Source of the DNA: Micromonospora sp. ALFpr18c
GTDB lineage: Bacteria > Actinomycetota > Actinomycetes > Mycobacteriales > Micromonosporaceae
Direction of reading: 5' to 3'
Assembly (NCBI RefSeq): GCF_008868155.1
Contig: NZ_WBKR01000042.1
Coordinates: 1 to 33,855, forward strand
Length of the DNA: 33,855 bases
Position 1 is the stretch's first letter. Every line of letters begins with the position of its first letter. Both the position numbers and the translations under genes were made by a program. Below are positions 22,268 to 30,022 of the stretch, piece after piece. The notes under the pieces were generated by a model. It saw nothing but the letters and a program-made list of their open reading frames with translations, was not told the DNA's origin and did no database searches.

Positions 22268-22457
22268 GTCGGTGCCTCCCAGTCCGTCCCCGGATCCCGC
22301 GCCGCGTCGCCCGGCCACGGTCCGGTGTGGGCGCGGCTGACGGGATACCGCCTCCAGGATTGCACGGATGCGCGCGGTGGAGTCAGCGGTTGCCCCCGGT
22401 GATCGCGTACGACGGAAGCCGCGGCTGCGCCGCGCGACGGTCGCCTCTACGCTCACA

Positions 22458-23153
22458 GTGCCAACCCGCCCCCGCACCACGCACCGCCCCCGGAGGTGCC
22501 CCATCGCCACGGTCGCCGGTTCCGGCAATTCGACGACCCAGGCTCAGCAGTTCGCCGAGTCGTACGTCACCGAGGATCTCGTCCTGCGTACCGCCCGCAG
22601 CCTGGCCCACGAGGTGGGCCTCGACGCGGTCACCCCCGGCGCTGGCGCGGCGCTGCGTCTGCTGGCCGCGGCCGGCAACGCCCGGGCGGTGGTGGAGATC
22701 GGCACCGGCACCGGCGTGAGCGGTGTGTGGCTGCTGCGCGGCATGCGCGCCGACGGGGTGCTCACCACCATCGACGTGGAGGTGGAGCACCAGCGGATCG
22801 CCCGGCGGATCTTCGCCGAGGCGGGCTTCGCCGCGGGCCGCACCCGGATCATCACCGGACGCGCCCTGGACGTGCTCCCCCGGCTCGCCGACGGCGCGTA
22901 CGACCTCGTCTTCGTGGACGCCGAGGCGACCGGCTTCCACGCCTGCGTGGAGGCCGCGCTGCGACTGCTGCGCCCGGGAGGCGTGCTCGCGCTCAACGGC
23001 ATGCTGGCCGGTGGCCGGATCGCCGACCCGGCCGCCCGGGACGCCGAGACGGTGACCGTCCGCGAGACGATCAAGGCGATCCGGGAGTCGGAGCACTGGA
23101 TCCCGGCGCTGCTCCCGGTCGGGCACGGGGTGCTCGCCGCGGTGAAGTGCTGA
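22458..23153 (+). CDS. SAM-dependent O-methyltransferase (Rv1220c-like), unusual start
   Basis: A class I O-methyltransferase of the catechol/caffeoyl-CoA type (methyltransf_3). It has the SAM loop VVEIGTGTGVSGVWLLRGM, acidic TTIDVEVEHQ, YDLVFVDAEATGF and the final LRPGGVLALNGML. The substrate is unknown. The start is doubtful. GTG 22458 is five bases after a TACGCT hexamer and could be a leaderless start, giving 231 residues with a Pro/Arg-rich beginning. But a perfect GGAGG at 22492-22496 lies six bases before ATC 22503, where the sequence IATVAGSGNSTTQAQQFAES begins and which fits the family N-terminus. ATC may be a rare start codon or a changed ATG. M. tuberculosis Rv1220c is the positional counterpart. 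Confidence 0.87.
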   Translation: MPTRPRTTHRPRRCPIATVAGSGNSTTQAQQFAESYVTEDLVLRTARSLAHEVGLDAVTPGAGAALRLLAAAGNARAVVEIGTGTGVSGVWLLRGMRADGVLTTIDVEVEHQRIARRIFAEAGFAAGRTRIITGRALDVLPRLADGAYDLVFVDAEATGFHACVEAALRLLRPGGVLALNGMLAGGRIADPAARDAETVTVRETIKAIRESEHWIPALLPVGHGVLAAVKC

Positions 23154-23159
23154 CCGGCG

Positions 23160-24638
23160 TCAGTCGACGCTGGCCAGCCAGCGCAGCAGCCAGCGCACGC
23201 CCCAGCCGGTCGCGCCGCGGCTGACCTCGGCCTGGTCGCCGTCCGCCCAGGACGGGGCCGACATGTCCAGGTGCAGCCAGCGGTCCCGTAGTTCGCCGGT
23301 GAACTCACGCAGGTAGAGCGCCGCCAGCACCGACCCGGCACCCTGGGCGGGCGCGCTGTACAGGTCGGCGACCTCGCTGCCCAGGTATTCCACGTAGTCG
23401 GTGTGCAGCGGCATCCGCCACGCCGACTCGCCGGCCGCCTCGGCCGCCGCCAACACGCCGGCGGCCAGGTCGTCGTTCTCGGTGTAGAGGGCGGCGGTGC
23501 GCTTGCCCAGGGCCACGGCGTTGGCGCCGGTGAGCGTGGCCAGATCGAGCAGGAGGTCCGGCTTGAGCTGCTGCACCGCGTACGCCAGCGCGTCGGCGAG
23601 GACCAGCCGGCCCTCGGCGTCGGAGTTGGTCGTCTCGCTGGTCGTGCCGCCGTAGTGCCGCACGACGTCGCCGGGGCGGAACGCCGAGCCGCTGACCATG
23701 TTCTCGGCGAGCGGGGCCAGCGTGGTGACCCGGACCGGCAGCCGCAGCGTGGCGGCGCCGAGGGTGGCCGCGACGACCGCCGCCGCGCCGGCCATGTCCT
23801 TGCGCATCAGCTTCATCGCCGGGACCGGCTTGATCGAGATGCCGCCGGTGTCGAAGGTGATGCCCTTGCCGATCAGCACCACGTGGGCACGTGCGTCGGC
23901 CGGGTGCCAGTCCAGTTCGACCAGGCGGGGGCCGCTCGCCGAGCCGCCGCCCACGGCGAGGATCCCGCCGAAGCCCTCGGCGGCTAGTTCGGCCGGGCCA
24001 CGGACCCGCAGGCGCAGGTCGGGGAGGTCGGCCGCGGCGGTCGCCACCTGCTCGGCGAACCACTGCGGGTTCTTCACCGAGGAGGGCATGTTGGTCAGGT
24101 CGCGGGCGAGGTGGGTCATCGCCGCGGTCGTCCGGGCCGTGGCGAGGGTCGCCTCGTACCCGGCCGGGTCGGTGAGCAGCAGGTCGATGCCGTCGAGTGC
24201 GGGGAGCGTGTCGCCTGCCTCGGTGAGCCGGAACCGGTACGAGGCGAGCAGCAGCCCCTCGGCCAGCCCACGGACGGTCACCGGGGTCGCCTCGGCCGGA
24301 AGCGCGATAGTGATGTGCGTCTCATCGGAGGCGGAGCGGGCCAGAGCCGCGCCGGCGGCCCGCCAGGCCGCCTCGTCGCCGTCGCCGATGCCGAGCAGCA
24401 GCAGACGCCCGGGGGTGCGCCCGGGGCGGAGCTGGGTGCGGATCTCGCCGGCCCGACCGGTCAGCCGGGCCACCGGCGTCAGCGCGGCGGCCTCGTCGGC
24501 GGTGCCGTCCGGGGGTGCCACGGCGGTCGGCACCGGCTCGGCCGACTCCGCACCCCCGGGGGCCTGGCCGGCCGGGCGGACGGGCAGGACGAGCACGTCG
24601 AGCTGGTCGGATTCGGTGACGAGTCGGATGTCGAGCAC
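23160..24638 (-). CDS. pepA: Leucyl aminopeptidase, M17 family
   Basis: About 492 residues. The N-terminal macrodomain-like part carries a long Pro/Ala/Glu insertion (about 25-55). The catalytic C-terminal domain has the first metal motif VLIGKGITFDTGGISIKP (Lys258, Asp263) and the signature NSDAEGRLVLADAL (338-351, with Asp340, Glu342 and Arg344). It removes N-terminal residues such as Leu from peptides in the cytosol, as a hexamer with two divalent metals. GTG 24638 is taken as start with GGAGGT upstream; GTG 24650 is a close alternative. It is convergent with the methyltransferase gene (6 bases between stops). Two hairpins stand between it and the upstream DUF3117 gene. Confidence 0.9.
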   Translation of the reverse strand: MLDIRLVTESDQLDVLVLPVRPAGQAPGGAESAEPVPTAVAPPDGTADEAAALTPVARLTGRAGEIRTQLRPGRTPGRLLLLGIGDGDEAAWRAAGAALARSASDETHITIALPAEATPVTVRGLAEGLLLASYRFRLTEAGDTLPALDGIDLLLTDPAGYEATLATARTTAAMTHLARDLTNMPSSVKNPQWFAEQVATAAADLPDLRLRVRGPAELAAEGFGGILAVGGGSASGPRLVELDWHPADARAHVVLIGKGITFDTGGISIKPVPAMKLMRKDMAGAAAVVAATLGAATLRLPVRVTTLAPLAENMVSGSAFRPGDVVRHYGGTTSETTNSDAEGRLVLADALAYAVQQLKPDLLLDLATLTGANAVALGKRTAALYTENDDLAAGVLAAAEAAGESAWRMPLHTDYVEYLGSEVADLYSAPAQGAGSVLAALYLREFTGELRDRWLHLDMSAPSWADGDQAEVSRGATGWGVRWLLRWLASVD

Positions 24639-24673
24639 GCGGAACCGCACCTCCAGGAAAGTGTCGCGGAGCG

Positions 24674-24700
24674 GCGCGGACCGGGCCGCCCGGTCCGCGC
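24674..24700 (-). other. Hairpin in the pepA leader
   Basis: GCGCGGACCGG and CCGGTCCGCGC make a perfect 11-bp stem with a 5-base loop, 18 bases upstream of the pepA Shine-Dalgarno. It is separate from the larger hairpin next to it and could influence pepA expression. Confidence 0.5.
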
Positions 24701-24706
24701 CGATGA

Positions 24707-24745
24707 AGACCCTGAGCCACCGGCGATACCGGTGGCTCAGGGTCT
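24707..24745 (-). terminator. Strong terminator hairpin after the DUF3117 gene
   Basis: A perfect 17-bp stem (24707-24723 with 24729-24745) has the loop CGATA. On the minus strand it is followed by TCATC, on the plus strand by G-rich sequence. It is therefore read as the terminator of the DUF3117 gene, whose stop lies 45 bases before it. Confidence 0.8.
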
Positions 24746-24789
24746 GGGGAACGTTCCGGGCGGAGTACACCGCCCGGAGCACTCCTCAC

Positions 24790-24957
24790 TCAGCCGGCGG
24801 CTGCCTTCAACGCGTCACCGAGCGCGTTGGCCTCGTCGGGAGTCATCTCGACGACGAGCCGGCCACCGCCCTCCAGCGGGACCCGCATGACGATGCCCCG
24901 ACCCTCCTTGGTGACTTCCAGCGGACCGTCGCCCGTCCGCGGCTTCATCGCCGCCAT
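24790..24957 (-). CDS. DUF3117 small conserved protein
   Basis: 55 residues with the sequence features of the DUF3117 family: MAAMKPRTGDGPLEV, KEGRGIVMRVPLEGGGRLV and TPDEANALGDAL. The family is one of the most conserved small proteins of actinobacteria (M. tuberculosis Rv1211), and its function is unknown. A compact beta/alpha fold is likely. AGGGGAG sits five bases before the ATG at 24957. In M. tuberculosis it is next to tagA (Rv1210), while here tag is about 5 kb away with PaaX, enoyl-CoA hydratase and DUF1800/1501 genes inserted. It ends in a strong hairpin and is probably a single-gene transcript. Confidence 0.93.
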   Translation of the reverse strand: MAAMKPRTGDGPLEVTKEGRGIVMRVPLEGGGRLVVEMTPDEANALGDALKAAAG

Positions 24958-25147
24958 GTTGTCTCCCCTCAGACCTACACCAGGGTCGGTGGGTTGCCCC
25001 ACAGCCACTTCGTCACGACCACCCGCAACCGTCGCGGGGGTGTCGACCAACGATTTTCCCTGATGAACACCGCCGGACCCAAACCGGAGCAGCATTGATG
25101 TAACAGCATCTAGCTTATCTTGAGAAGGCCTGTCACAATGTGCGGTC
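24958..25147. promoter_or_regulatory. Divergent intergenic region between the DUF3117 and paaX-like genes
   Basis: A 190-base region that must hold promoters for both genes. Bases 25090-25140 are clearly AT-richer than the surroundings. GATG/CATC arms around TAACAG (25097-25110) form a small inverted repeat in front of the PaaX-family gene that could be an operator. No box matches a consensus well. Confidence 0.35.
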
Positions 25148-25966
25148 ATGCAGGCACGGTCGGCACTCTTCGACCTGTACGGCGACCACCTCCGACCGAG
25201 AGGTGGCCGGGCACCGGTCGCCGCCCTGGTCAAGCTACTGGCGCCGTTGGGAATTGCACCGCCGGCCGTTCGCACCGCCGTGTCCCGGATGGTGCGTCAG
25301 GGCTGGCTCGACCCGCTCCGCCTGGCCTCCGGACCGGGATATTCGATCACGCCAAAAGCTGCCCGACGACTGGACGAGGCCGCGGCCCGAATCTACCGAA
25401 CCGGCCGGGTCACCTGGGACGGCCGGTTCGATCTGCTCGTCCTGGAGGCGCCGGGCTCCCGGCGGGACCGGCAGCGGCTCGCCGCCACCCTGAGCTTCCT
25501 CGGCTACGGCACCCTCGACGAACAGACCTGGGTGGCCACCCGGCCCGCCGAGGACGTCGACCTGCTGCTCGCCGAGGCCGGCATCCGGTTCGAGCGGTTC
25601 ACCGCCTCGCACTACTCCGGCACACCCGGGGCGATGGGCGTGGTCCGGCGGGCCTGGAACCTCACCGAGATCGGCCGCGCCTACGAACGCTTCGTCGCCG
25701 ACCAGCGTCCACTGCTCGCCGCGGTCACCGTGCGCAGCAGCGACGAGGAGGCGTACGCGGCCCGGTTCCGGCTGGTGCACGCGTGGCGTACCTTCCTGTT
25801 CCGGGACCCGCAGCTGCCCCCGGCGCTGCTGCCCGAGCGCTGGCCCGGCACCGCCGCCGCCAGCTTCTTCGACCGGCACGCGGCCCGCCTGCGTCCGGCC
25901 GCCGACCGGTATGTCGAGCAGTGCCTCGACGCCGGCAACCGCATCGTCCGACAGAAGGGTCGTTAG
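25148..25966 (+). CDS. PaaX-family transcriptional regulator
   Basis: 272 residues with the three PaaX parts. The N-terminal winged helix has the pattern RSALFDLYGDHLRPRGG ... PPAVRTAVSRMVRQGWLD (about 5-60). The middle ferredoxin-like domain is RRDRQRLAATLSFLGYGTLDEQTWVATRP. The C-terminal helical domain is FRLVHAWRTFLFRDPQLPPALLPERWPG. In E. coli PaaX represses phenylacetate degradation and responds to phenylacetyl-CoA. Here the only candidate target is the enoyl-CoA hydratase gene 4 bases downstream, with which it forms an operon, so it may autoregulate the pair. The other phenylacetate genes are not in the window. ATG 25148 begins the conserved N-terminus. Confidence 0.88.
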   Translation: MQARSALFDLYGDHLRPRGGRAPVAALVKLLAPLGIAPPAVRTAVSRMVRQGWLDPLRLASGPGYSITPKAARRLDEAAARIYRTGRVTWDGRFDLLVLEAPGSRRDRQRLAATLSFLGYGTLDEQTWVATRPAEDVDLLLAEAGIRFERFTASHYSGTPGAMGVVRRAWNLTEIGRAYERFVADQRPLLAAVTVRSSDEEAYAARFRLVHAWRTFLFRDPQLPPALLPERWPGTAAASFFDRHAARLRPAADRYVEQCLDAGNRIVRQKGR

Positions 25967-25970
25967 ACAC

Positions 25971-26762
25971 GTGACCGAGCCGTTGCTCGTCGACCGGACC
26001 GACGCCGTCGTCACCCTCACGCTGAACCGGCCGAACGCGATGAACGCGCTCGACGTGGCGCTGAAGGAGGCGCTGCGGGACGCCCTGGCGGAGCTGGAGA
26101 CCGACCGGTCCTGCCGGGCGGTCGTCCTCGCCGGCGCGGGCGGGTCGTTCAGCGCCGGTCAGGATCTGCGCGAGCACGTGTCGACGCTGGAGAACAGCTC
26201 CGCCGACCCGCTGGGCACCGTGCGGGCGCACTACAACCCGATCGCCGCCCGGCTGGCCAACCTGCCCAAGCCGGTCGTCGCCGCCGTCCGCGGCATGGCC
26301 GCCGGAGCGGGCGCCTCCCTGGCGTTCCTCGCCGACATCCGCATCGGCGGTCCGAGCACCAGCTTCCTGATGGCCTTCGCCAAGGTGGGCCTCGCCGCCG
26401 ACACCGGCGCCTCCTGGACACTGCCCCGGCTCGTCGGCCACGCCAAGGCGGTGGAGCTGCTGATGCTCGCCGAGCCGGTCCGCGCGGAGGAGGCCTGCCG
26501 GCTGGGCCTGCTCAACCGGCTGATGGACGACGACGAGAAGGTGCTGCCGGCCGCGCAGGAGCTGGCCGCCCGCCTCGCCGCCGGCCCCACCGTCGCGTAC
26601 GGGGCGATCAAGCGGCAGCTCTCCATCGCCAATGCCGGCACCCTCGCCGACGCCCTGGCGGCCGAGGCGCAGGCACAGTCGATCTGCGGCGCCACCGATG
26701 ACCACCGGGCGGCCACCCTCGCCTTCGTCGCCAAGCAGAAACCGGTCTTCGAGGGACACTGA
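25971..26762 (+). CDS. Enoyl-CoA hydratase/isomerase (PaaG-like crotonase)
   Basis: 263 residues of the crotonase fold. The oxyanion-hole parts are visible: AGGSFSAGQDLREH (about 56-69) and AAGAGASLAFLADIRIGG (110-127). At the second catalytic site the sequence is GLAADTGASWTLPRLVG, with Asp144 in the place where hydratases have Glu. That Asp is typical of PaaG-type isomerases, which open or shift the ring oxepin-CoA in phenylacetate catabolism. Together with the PaaX-family gene immediately upstream this favours an aromatic-catabolism or related isomerase role, without proof. GTG 25971 is the start, with AAGGGT upstream. Confidence 0.87.
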   Translation: MTEPLLVDRTDAVVTLTLNRPNAMNALDVALKEALRDALAELETDRSCRAVVLAGAGGSFSAGQDLREHVSTLENSSADPLGTVRAHYNPIAARLANLPKPVVAAVRGMAAGAGASLAFLADIRIGGPSTSFLMAFAKVGLAADTGASWTLPRLVGHAKAVELLMLAEPVRAEEACRLGLLNRLMDDDEKVLPAAQELAARLAAGPTVAYGAIKRQLSIANAGTLADALAAEAQAQSICGATDDHRAATLAFVAKQKPVFEGH

Positions 26763-26807
26763 ACGCGATTCGCACCTCGGCCTTACCGTCCTCGAACACG
26801 CCCCGCC

Positions 26808-26813
26808 TAGCGT
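26808..26813 (+). promoter_or_regulatory. -10 element for the DUF1800 gene
   Basis: TAGCGT ends seven bases before the ATG at 26821. There is no Shine-Dalgarno, so the mRNA is probably leaderless and the gene is separate from the upstream paaX-hydratase unit. Confidence 0.45.
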
Positions 26814-26820
26814 CGGTCCC

Positions 26821-28119
26821 ATGAGCGATCGTGAAGCGGTGGCGCACCTGCTGCGCCGGGCCACCTTCGGGCCGACCGCCGACGAGGTGGACGCGGCCGA
26901 GCGGGCCGGGGCGGCGGCAACGCTGGACCGGCTGCTGGCCCCGGGCCGGGCCGACCGGGGTGCGGCCGCCACCCCGCCGCCGGCGCTGCCCGCCGACCCG
27001 TACGCCGCGCTGACCAAGGAGTCCACCCGCGAACAGCGGCAGAAGGCCAACGCGGAGCGCCGCAAGCAGCTCCAGCAGGTCACCGAGTGGTGGCTGGACC
27101 GGATGGTGGCCGCCGAGGACGGGCTGACCGAGAAGTTGGTCTTCTTCTGGCACGGGCACTGGGCCACCAGCGCCCAGAAGGTCAAGTCGGCACGGGTGAT
27201 GCAGGGCCAGTTGGAGACGCTGCGCCGGCACGGTCGCGGGCCGTTCGGTCCGCTGGTCGCCGCGATGGTGCGCGACCCGGCCCTGATCATCTGGTTGGAC
27301 GGGCAGAAGAACACCCGCAAGGCGCCGAACGAGAACCTGGCCCGCGAGCTGATGGAGCTGTTCACGCTCGGCATCGGCGCCTACACCGAGGCCGACGTGA
27401 AGGCCGGCGCGCGGGCGTTGACCGGCTGGACGGTGGACCGCGGCACCGGCACCGCCCGTTTCGAGGCACGCCGGCACGACCCCGGGGAGAAGACGATCCT
27501 CGGGCACAGCGGCCGGTTCGACGCCGAGGCGTACGCCGGGCTGCTGGCCGCCGAGCCGGCGACCGCGACGTTCGTGGCCGGGCGGCTCTGGTTCCGGTAC
27601 GCCGGCACCGACGTTCCGGCGCCGGACGGCCTGGCCGGCACGGACACCACCACGACGCTCCGGGCGATCTTCTCCGCGCCGGCCTTCGCCCAGACCCGGG
27701 GCACCCTGGTCAAGCAGCCGGTCGAGTGGATGGTCGGCGCGCTGCGGCAACTCGGCATCCGCCCCTCCGCCCTCCCCGAGCAGCAGCGCAAGCAACTGCT
27801 GGGCGGCCTGAACGCGCTGGACCAGGTGCCGCTGCGCCCACCCAGCGTGGGCGGCTGGCCGGCCGGGGCCGCCTGGCTGACCACCTCGTCGTTGCAGGCC
27901 CGGCTCCGGCTGGCCGGGATGCTCGCCGCCGCCACCGCGCCGGCGGTGCTGGCCCGGCTGACCGCCGCGCCCGCCGCCGGCCGGCCGGACGCGCTGGCCC
28001 GGCTGCTGGTCGTCGACGGGTGGGGTGCCCGCACCCGGGCCGCGCTCACCCCGCTGGCCGGCGAGCCCCGCAAGCTGCTGGCCGCCGGCCTGATCAGTCC
28101 CGAATACACCGTCAGCTGA
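26821..28119 (+). CDS. DUF1800 domain protein
   Basis: 432 residues spanning the whole DUF1800 domain. The N-terminus VAHLLRRATFGPTADEVD is the family hallmark, followed by WWLDRMVAAEDGLTEKLVFFWHGHWATS, APNENLARELMELFTLGIG ... YTEADVKAGARALTGW, LVKQPVEWMVGALRQLG and PPSVGGWPAGAAWLTTSSL. The function is unknown. The partner is almost always a DUF1501 protein, and that gene follows 16 bases later. No signal peptide or membrane helix is present, although the DUF1501 protein has a Tat signal. Either this protein stays inside, or it is exported with its folded partner. Confidence 0.9.
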   Translation: MSDREAVAHLLRRATFGPTADEVDAAERAGAAATLDRLLAPGRADRGAAATPPPALPADPYAALTKESTREQRQKANAERRKQLQQVTEWWLDRMVAAEDGLTEKLVFFWHGHWATSAQKVKSARVMQGQLETLRRHGRGPFGPLVAAMVRDPALIIWLDGQKNTRKAPNENLARELMELFTLGIGAYTEADVKAGARALTGWTVDRGTGTARFEARRHDPGEKTILGHSGRFDAEAYAGLLAAEPATATFVAGRLWFRYAGTDVPAPDGLAGTDTTTTLRAIFSAPAFAQTRGTLVKQPVEWMVGALRQLGIRPSALPEQQRKQLLGGLNALDQVPLRPPSVGGWPAGAAWLTTSSLQARLRLAGMLAAATAPAVLARLTAAPAAGRPDALARLLVVDGWGARTRAALTPLAGEPRKLLAAGLISPEYTVS

Positions 28120-28135
28120 GCGGAGGAGTCGAGAA

Positions 28136-29377
28136 ATGGACACCCTGACCCGACGGAGGTTCCTGCTCACCAGCGGAGTGGTCGGCGCGGGCGCGCTGGC
28201 CGCCGGAGCCGGCGCGTACAGCCTGCGGGACCTGCTGGACACCGCCGGCGACCGCGACCCGCAGTCGCACACCCTGGTGCTGGTCACCCTGTACGGCGGC
28301 AACGACGGCCTGAACACCGTCATCCCGTACGGCGACCCGGCCTACCGGGCGGCCCGTCCCGAGCTGGCGTACCCGGACAACGAGGTACGACGGCTGGACG
28401 ACGACTTCGGGCTCAACCCGGCCCTGGAGGGCCTGCACCAGCGGTGGTCCCAGGGCGGGCTGGCGATCGTGCGCGGCGTCGGCTACCCGAAGCCGGACCG
28501 CAGCCACTTCCGGTCGATGGACATCTGGCACACCGCGCAGCCGGACCGGCCGGGCACCACCGGCTGGCTGGGTCGCTGGCTGGACGGGGCGGGCGGCGAC
28601 CCCCGGCTGGCGGTCTCCTTCGAACCGGCCCTGCCGCCACTCCTGGCCGGGGCGCGAAGCGCGGGCGCCGCGGTGCCGGTGGCCGACCGCAAGGCCGCCA
28701 AGGGGCTGTCGGCGGAGACGCTGAAGGCGTTCGAAGCGGCCGAGCCGGGTGAATCCGCCGCGCGGGCCCGGGCCGCCGCCTGCTTCGCCGACCTGCGGTC
28801 GGTGGACGACATGATCCGCCAGGTGCGGGACTCCGCCGAGCAGGACACGGCGGACCCGGACGGCGAGCAGGCGCCCGCGACGGCCACCGGCGGGGCGCGG
28901 ACACCACTGGACGCGCAGCTGGACCTGGTCGCCCAGTGTGTCGAGGCCGGAGTGTCCACCCGGGTCTTCTCGGTGTCGCTGGGCGGCTTCGACACACACG
29001 CCGACGAGAAGCAGTTGCAGGCCGTCCTGCTGGGGCAGCTGGACCGGGCGTTGACCGGGTTCGCCGACCGGATGGGTCGCACCGACGCCGGTCGCAAGGT
29101 GGTGGTTGCGGTCTACTCCGAGTTCGGCCGACGCGTCCGGGCCAACGCCTCGGACGGCACCGACCACGGCACCGCGTCGGACGTGCTGCTGCTCGGCGCG
29201 GGCGTGCACGGCGGCTGGCACGGCGAGGCGCCCAGCCTCACCGACCTCGACGACGGCGACCTGAAATACACCACCGACTTCCGGGACGTCTACGCCACGC
29301 TGCTGGAACGGGTGCTGGACACCGACCCGGGCCCGGTGCTCGCCGACTGGCGGGGACGCGTCGACAAGCTGTTCTAG
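28136..29377 (+). CDS. DUF1501 protein with Tat signal
   Basis: 413 residues. The twin-arginine signal TRRRFLLTSG (about 5-14) is followed by the hydrophobic stretch VVGAGALAAGAGAYSL, so the protein should be exported folded through the Tat system. The DUF1501 domain is related in fold to alkaline phosphatase/sulfatases. Conserved parts are LVLVTLYGGNDGLNTVIPYGD, SHFRSMDIWHTAQPD, VFSVSLGGFDTHADEKQLQ, VYSEFGRRVRANASDGTDHGTASDVLLLG and DFRDVYATLLE. The Asp/His residues in these stretches could bind metal. It forms an operon with the DUF1800 gene. GGAGGAG precedes the ATG. Its stop codon overlaps that of the convergent gene in CTAG. Confidence 0.9.
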   Translation: MDTLTRRRFLLTSGVVGAGALAAGAGAYSLRDLLDTAGDRDPQSHTLVLVTLYGGNDGLNTVIPYGDPAYRAARPELAYPDNEVRRLDDDFGLNPALEGLHQRWSQGGLAIVRGVGYPKPDRSHFRSMDIWHTAQPDRPGTTGWLGRWLDGAGGDPRLAVSFEPALPPLLAGARSAGAAVPVADRKAAKGLSAETLKAFEAAEPGESAARARAAACFADLRSVDDMIRQVRDSAEQDTADPDGEQAPATATGGARTPLDAQLDLVAQCVEAGVSTRVFSVSLGGFDTHADEKQLQAVLLGQLDRALTGFADRMGRTDAGRKVVVAVYSEFGRRVRANASDGTDHGTASDVLLLGAGVHGGWHGEAPSLTDLDDGDLKYTTDFRDVYATLLERVLDTDPGPVLADWRGRVDKLF

Positions 29378-29997
29378 TCGTCCTCTTCCGGGTCCTGGTT
29401 GGCCTGCTCGCCCAGCACGAACGCCTGCATGGCCAGCTCGTCGCCGGACGGTGACACGAACGCGGGCAGCTCGCGAGGGCCCAACTCCTGCACGTACGAC
29501 CAGAACAGGCGCACCGCCTCGGCCGGCGTGCCGGCCTCGATCGGCAGGTCGAGGCTGACCAGCCAGGTGCGCCGCGCCGGGGGCGGGCCGAGCCGGTCGG
29601 CCAACGCCCGGAAGGCCGCCGGGTCCAGTGCGGTGACCGGCCCGTCGAGGGTGAGCAGGTCGGCCGGCACCGGCTCGTCGAAGGCCCGCCGGGTGTACGC
29701 GACGACGAGCGTCCCCGGCTCGACCGGGGACTGCGGATCGTCCGGGTCCTCGGAGTGCCGCTGGGCCGGCGCCGTGACCCGGCCGAGCGCCACCAGCCTG
29801 GTCGGCGCGTCGGCGAGCACCGCCACCCGGTCACCCGACGTCGGCCGGCCGACGTCGGTCAGCCCGGTCAACTCCAGCGTGTCGTGGTGCACGAGCCGCT
29901 CGGCCTCGTACCGCTCGGCGGGCAACAGCACCGCCCAGGTGCCCGCTCCGTCGGCGTTGCCGGCCGGGCCGGCCCGGTACGCGGTCTCGGTCGTCAT
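29374..29997 (-). CDS. Unrecognised actinobacterial protein, 207 residues
   Basis: I recognise no named family. The protein is soluble and acidic. The first half (TWAVLLPAERYEAERLVHHDTLEL, PTSGDRVAVLADAPTRLVALGRV, GTLVVAYTRRAFDEPVPAD) looks like a small beta-barrel, perhaps EVE/PUA-like, given the RVAVLAD...LVALGRV pattern. The second half (WLVSLDLPIEAGTPAEAVRLFWSYVQELGPRELPAFVSPSGDELAMQAFVLG) is a separate alpha/beta module. The tail is acidic (NQDPEEDD). ATG 29997 with GGGA eight bases upstream is chosen over ATG 30006. It follows tag on the same strand by 25 bases and may be cotranscribed with it. Confidence 0.65.
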   Translation of the reverse strand: MTTETAYRAGPAGNADGAGTWAVLLPAERYEAERLVHHDTLELTGLTDVGRPTSGDRVAVLADAPTRLVALGRVTAPAQRHSEDPDDPQSPVEPGTLVVAYTRRAFDEPVPADLLTLDGPVTALDPAAFRALADRLGPPPARRTWLVSLDLPIEAGTPAEAVRLFWSYVQELGPRELPAFVSPSGDELAMQAFVLGEQANQDPEEDD

Positions 29998-30022
29998 GCC
30001 TGCCATCCCATCATGTCGGCGG

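Noticed and set aside
25095..25121. TTGATG ... TATCTT as a sigma-70-like promoter for the paaX-like gene
   Set aside because: The spacer is only 15 bases, too short for a standard promoter, so it was not listed as a promoter.
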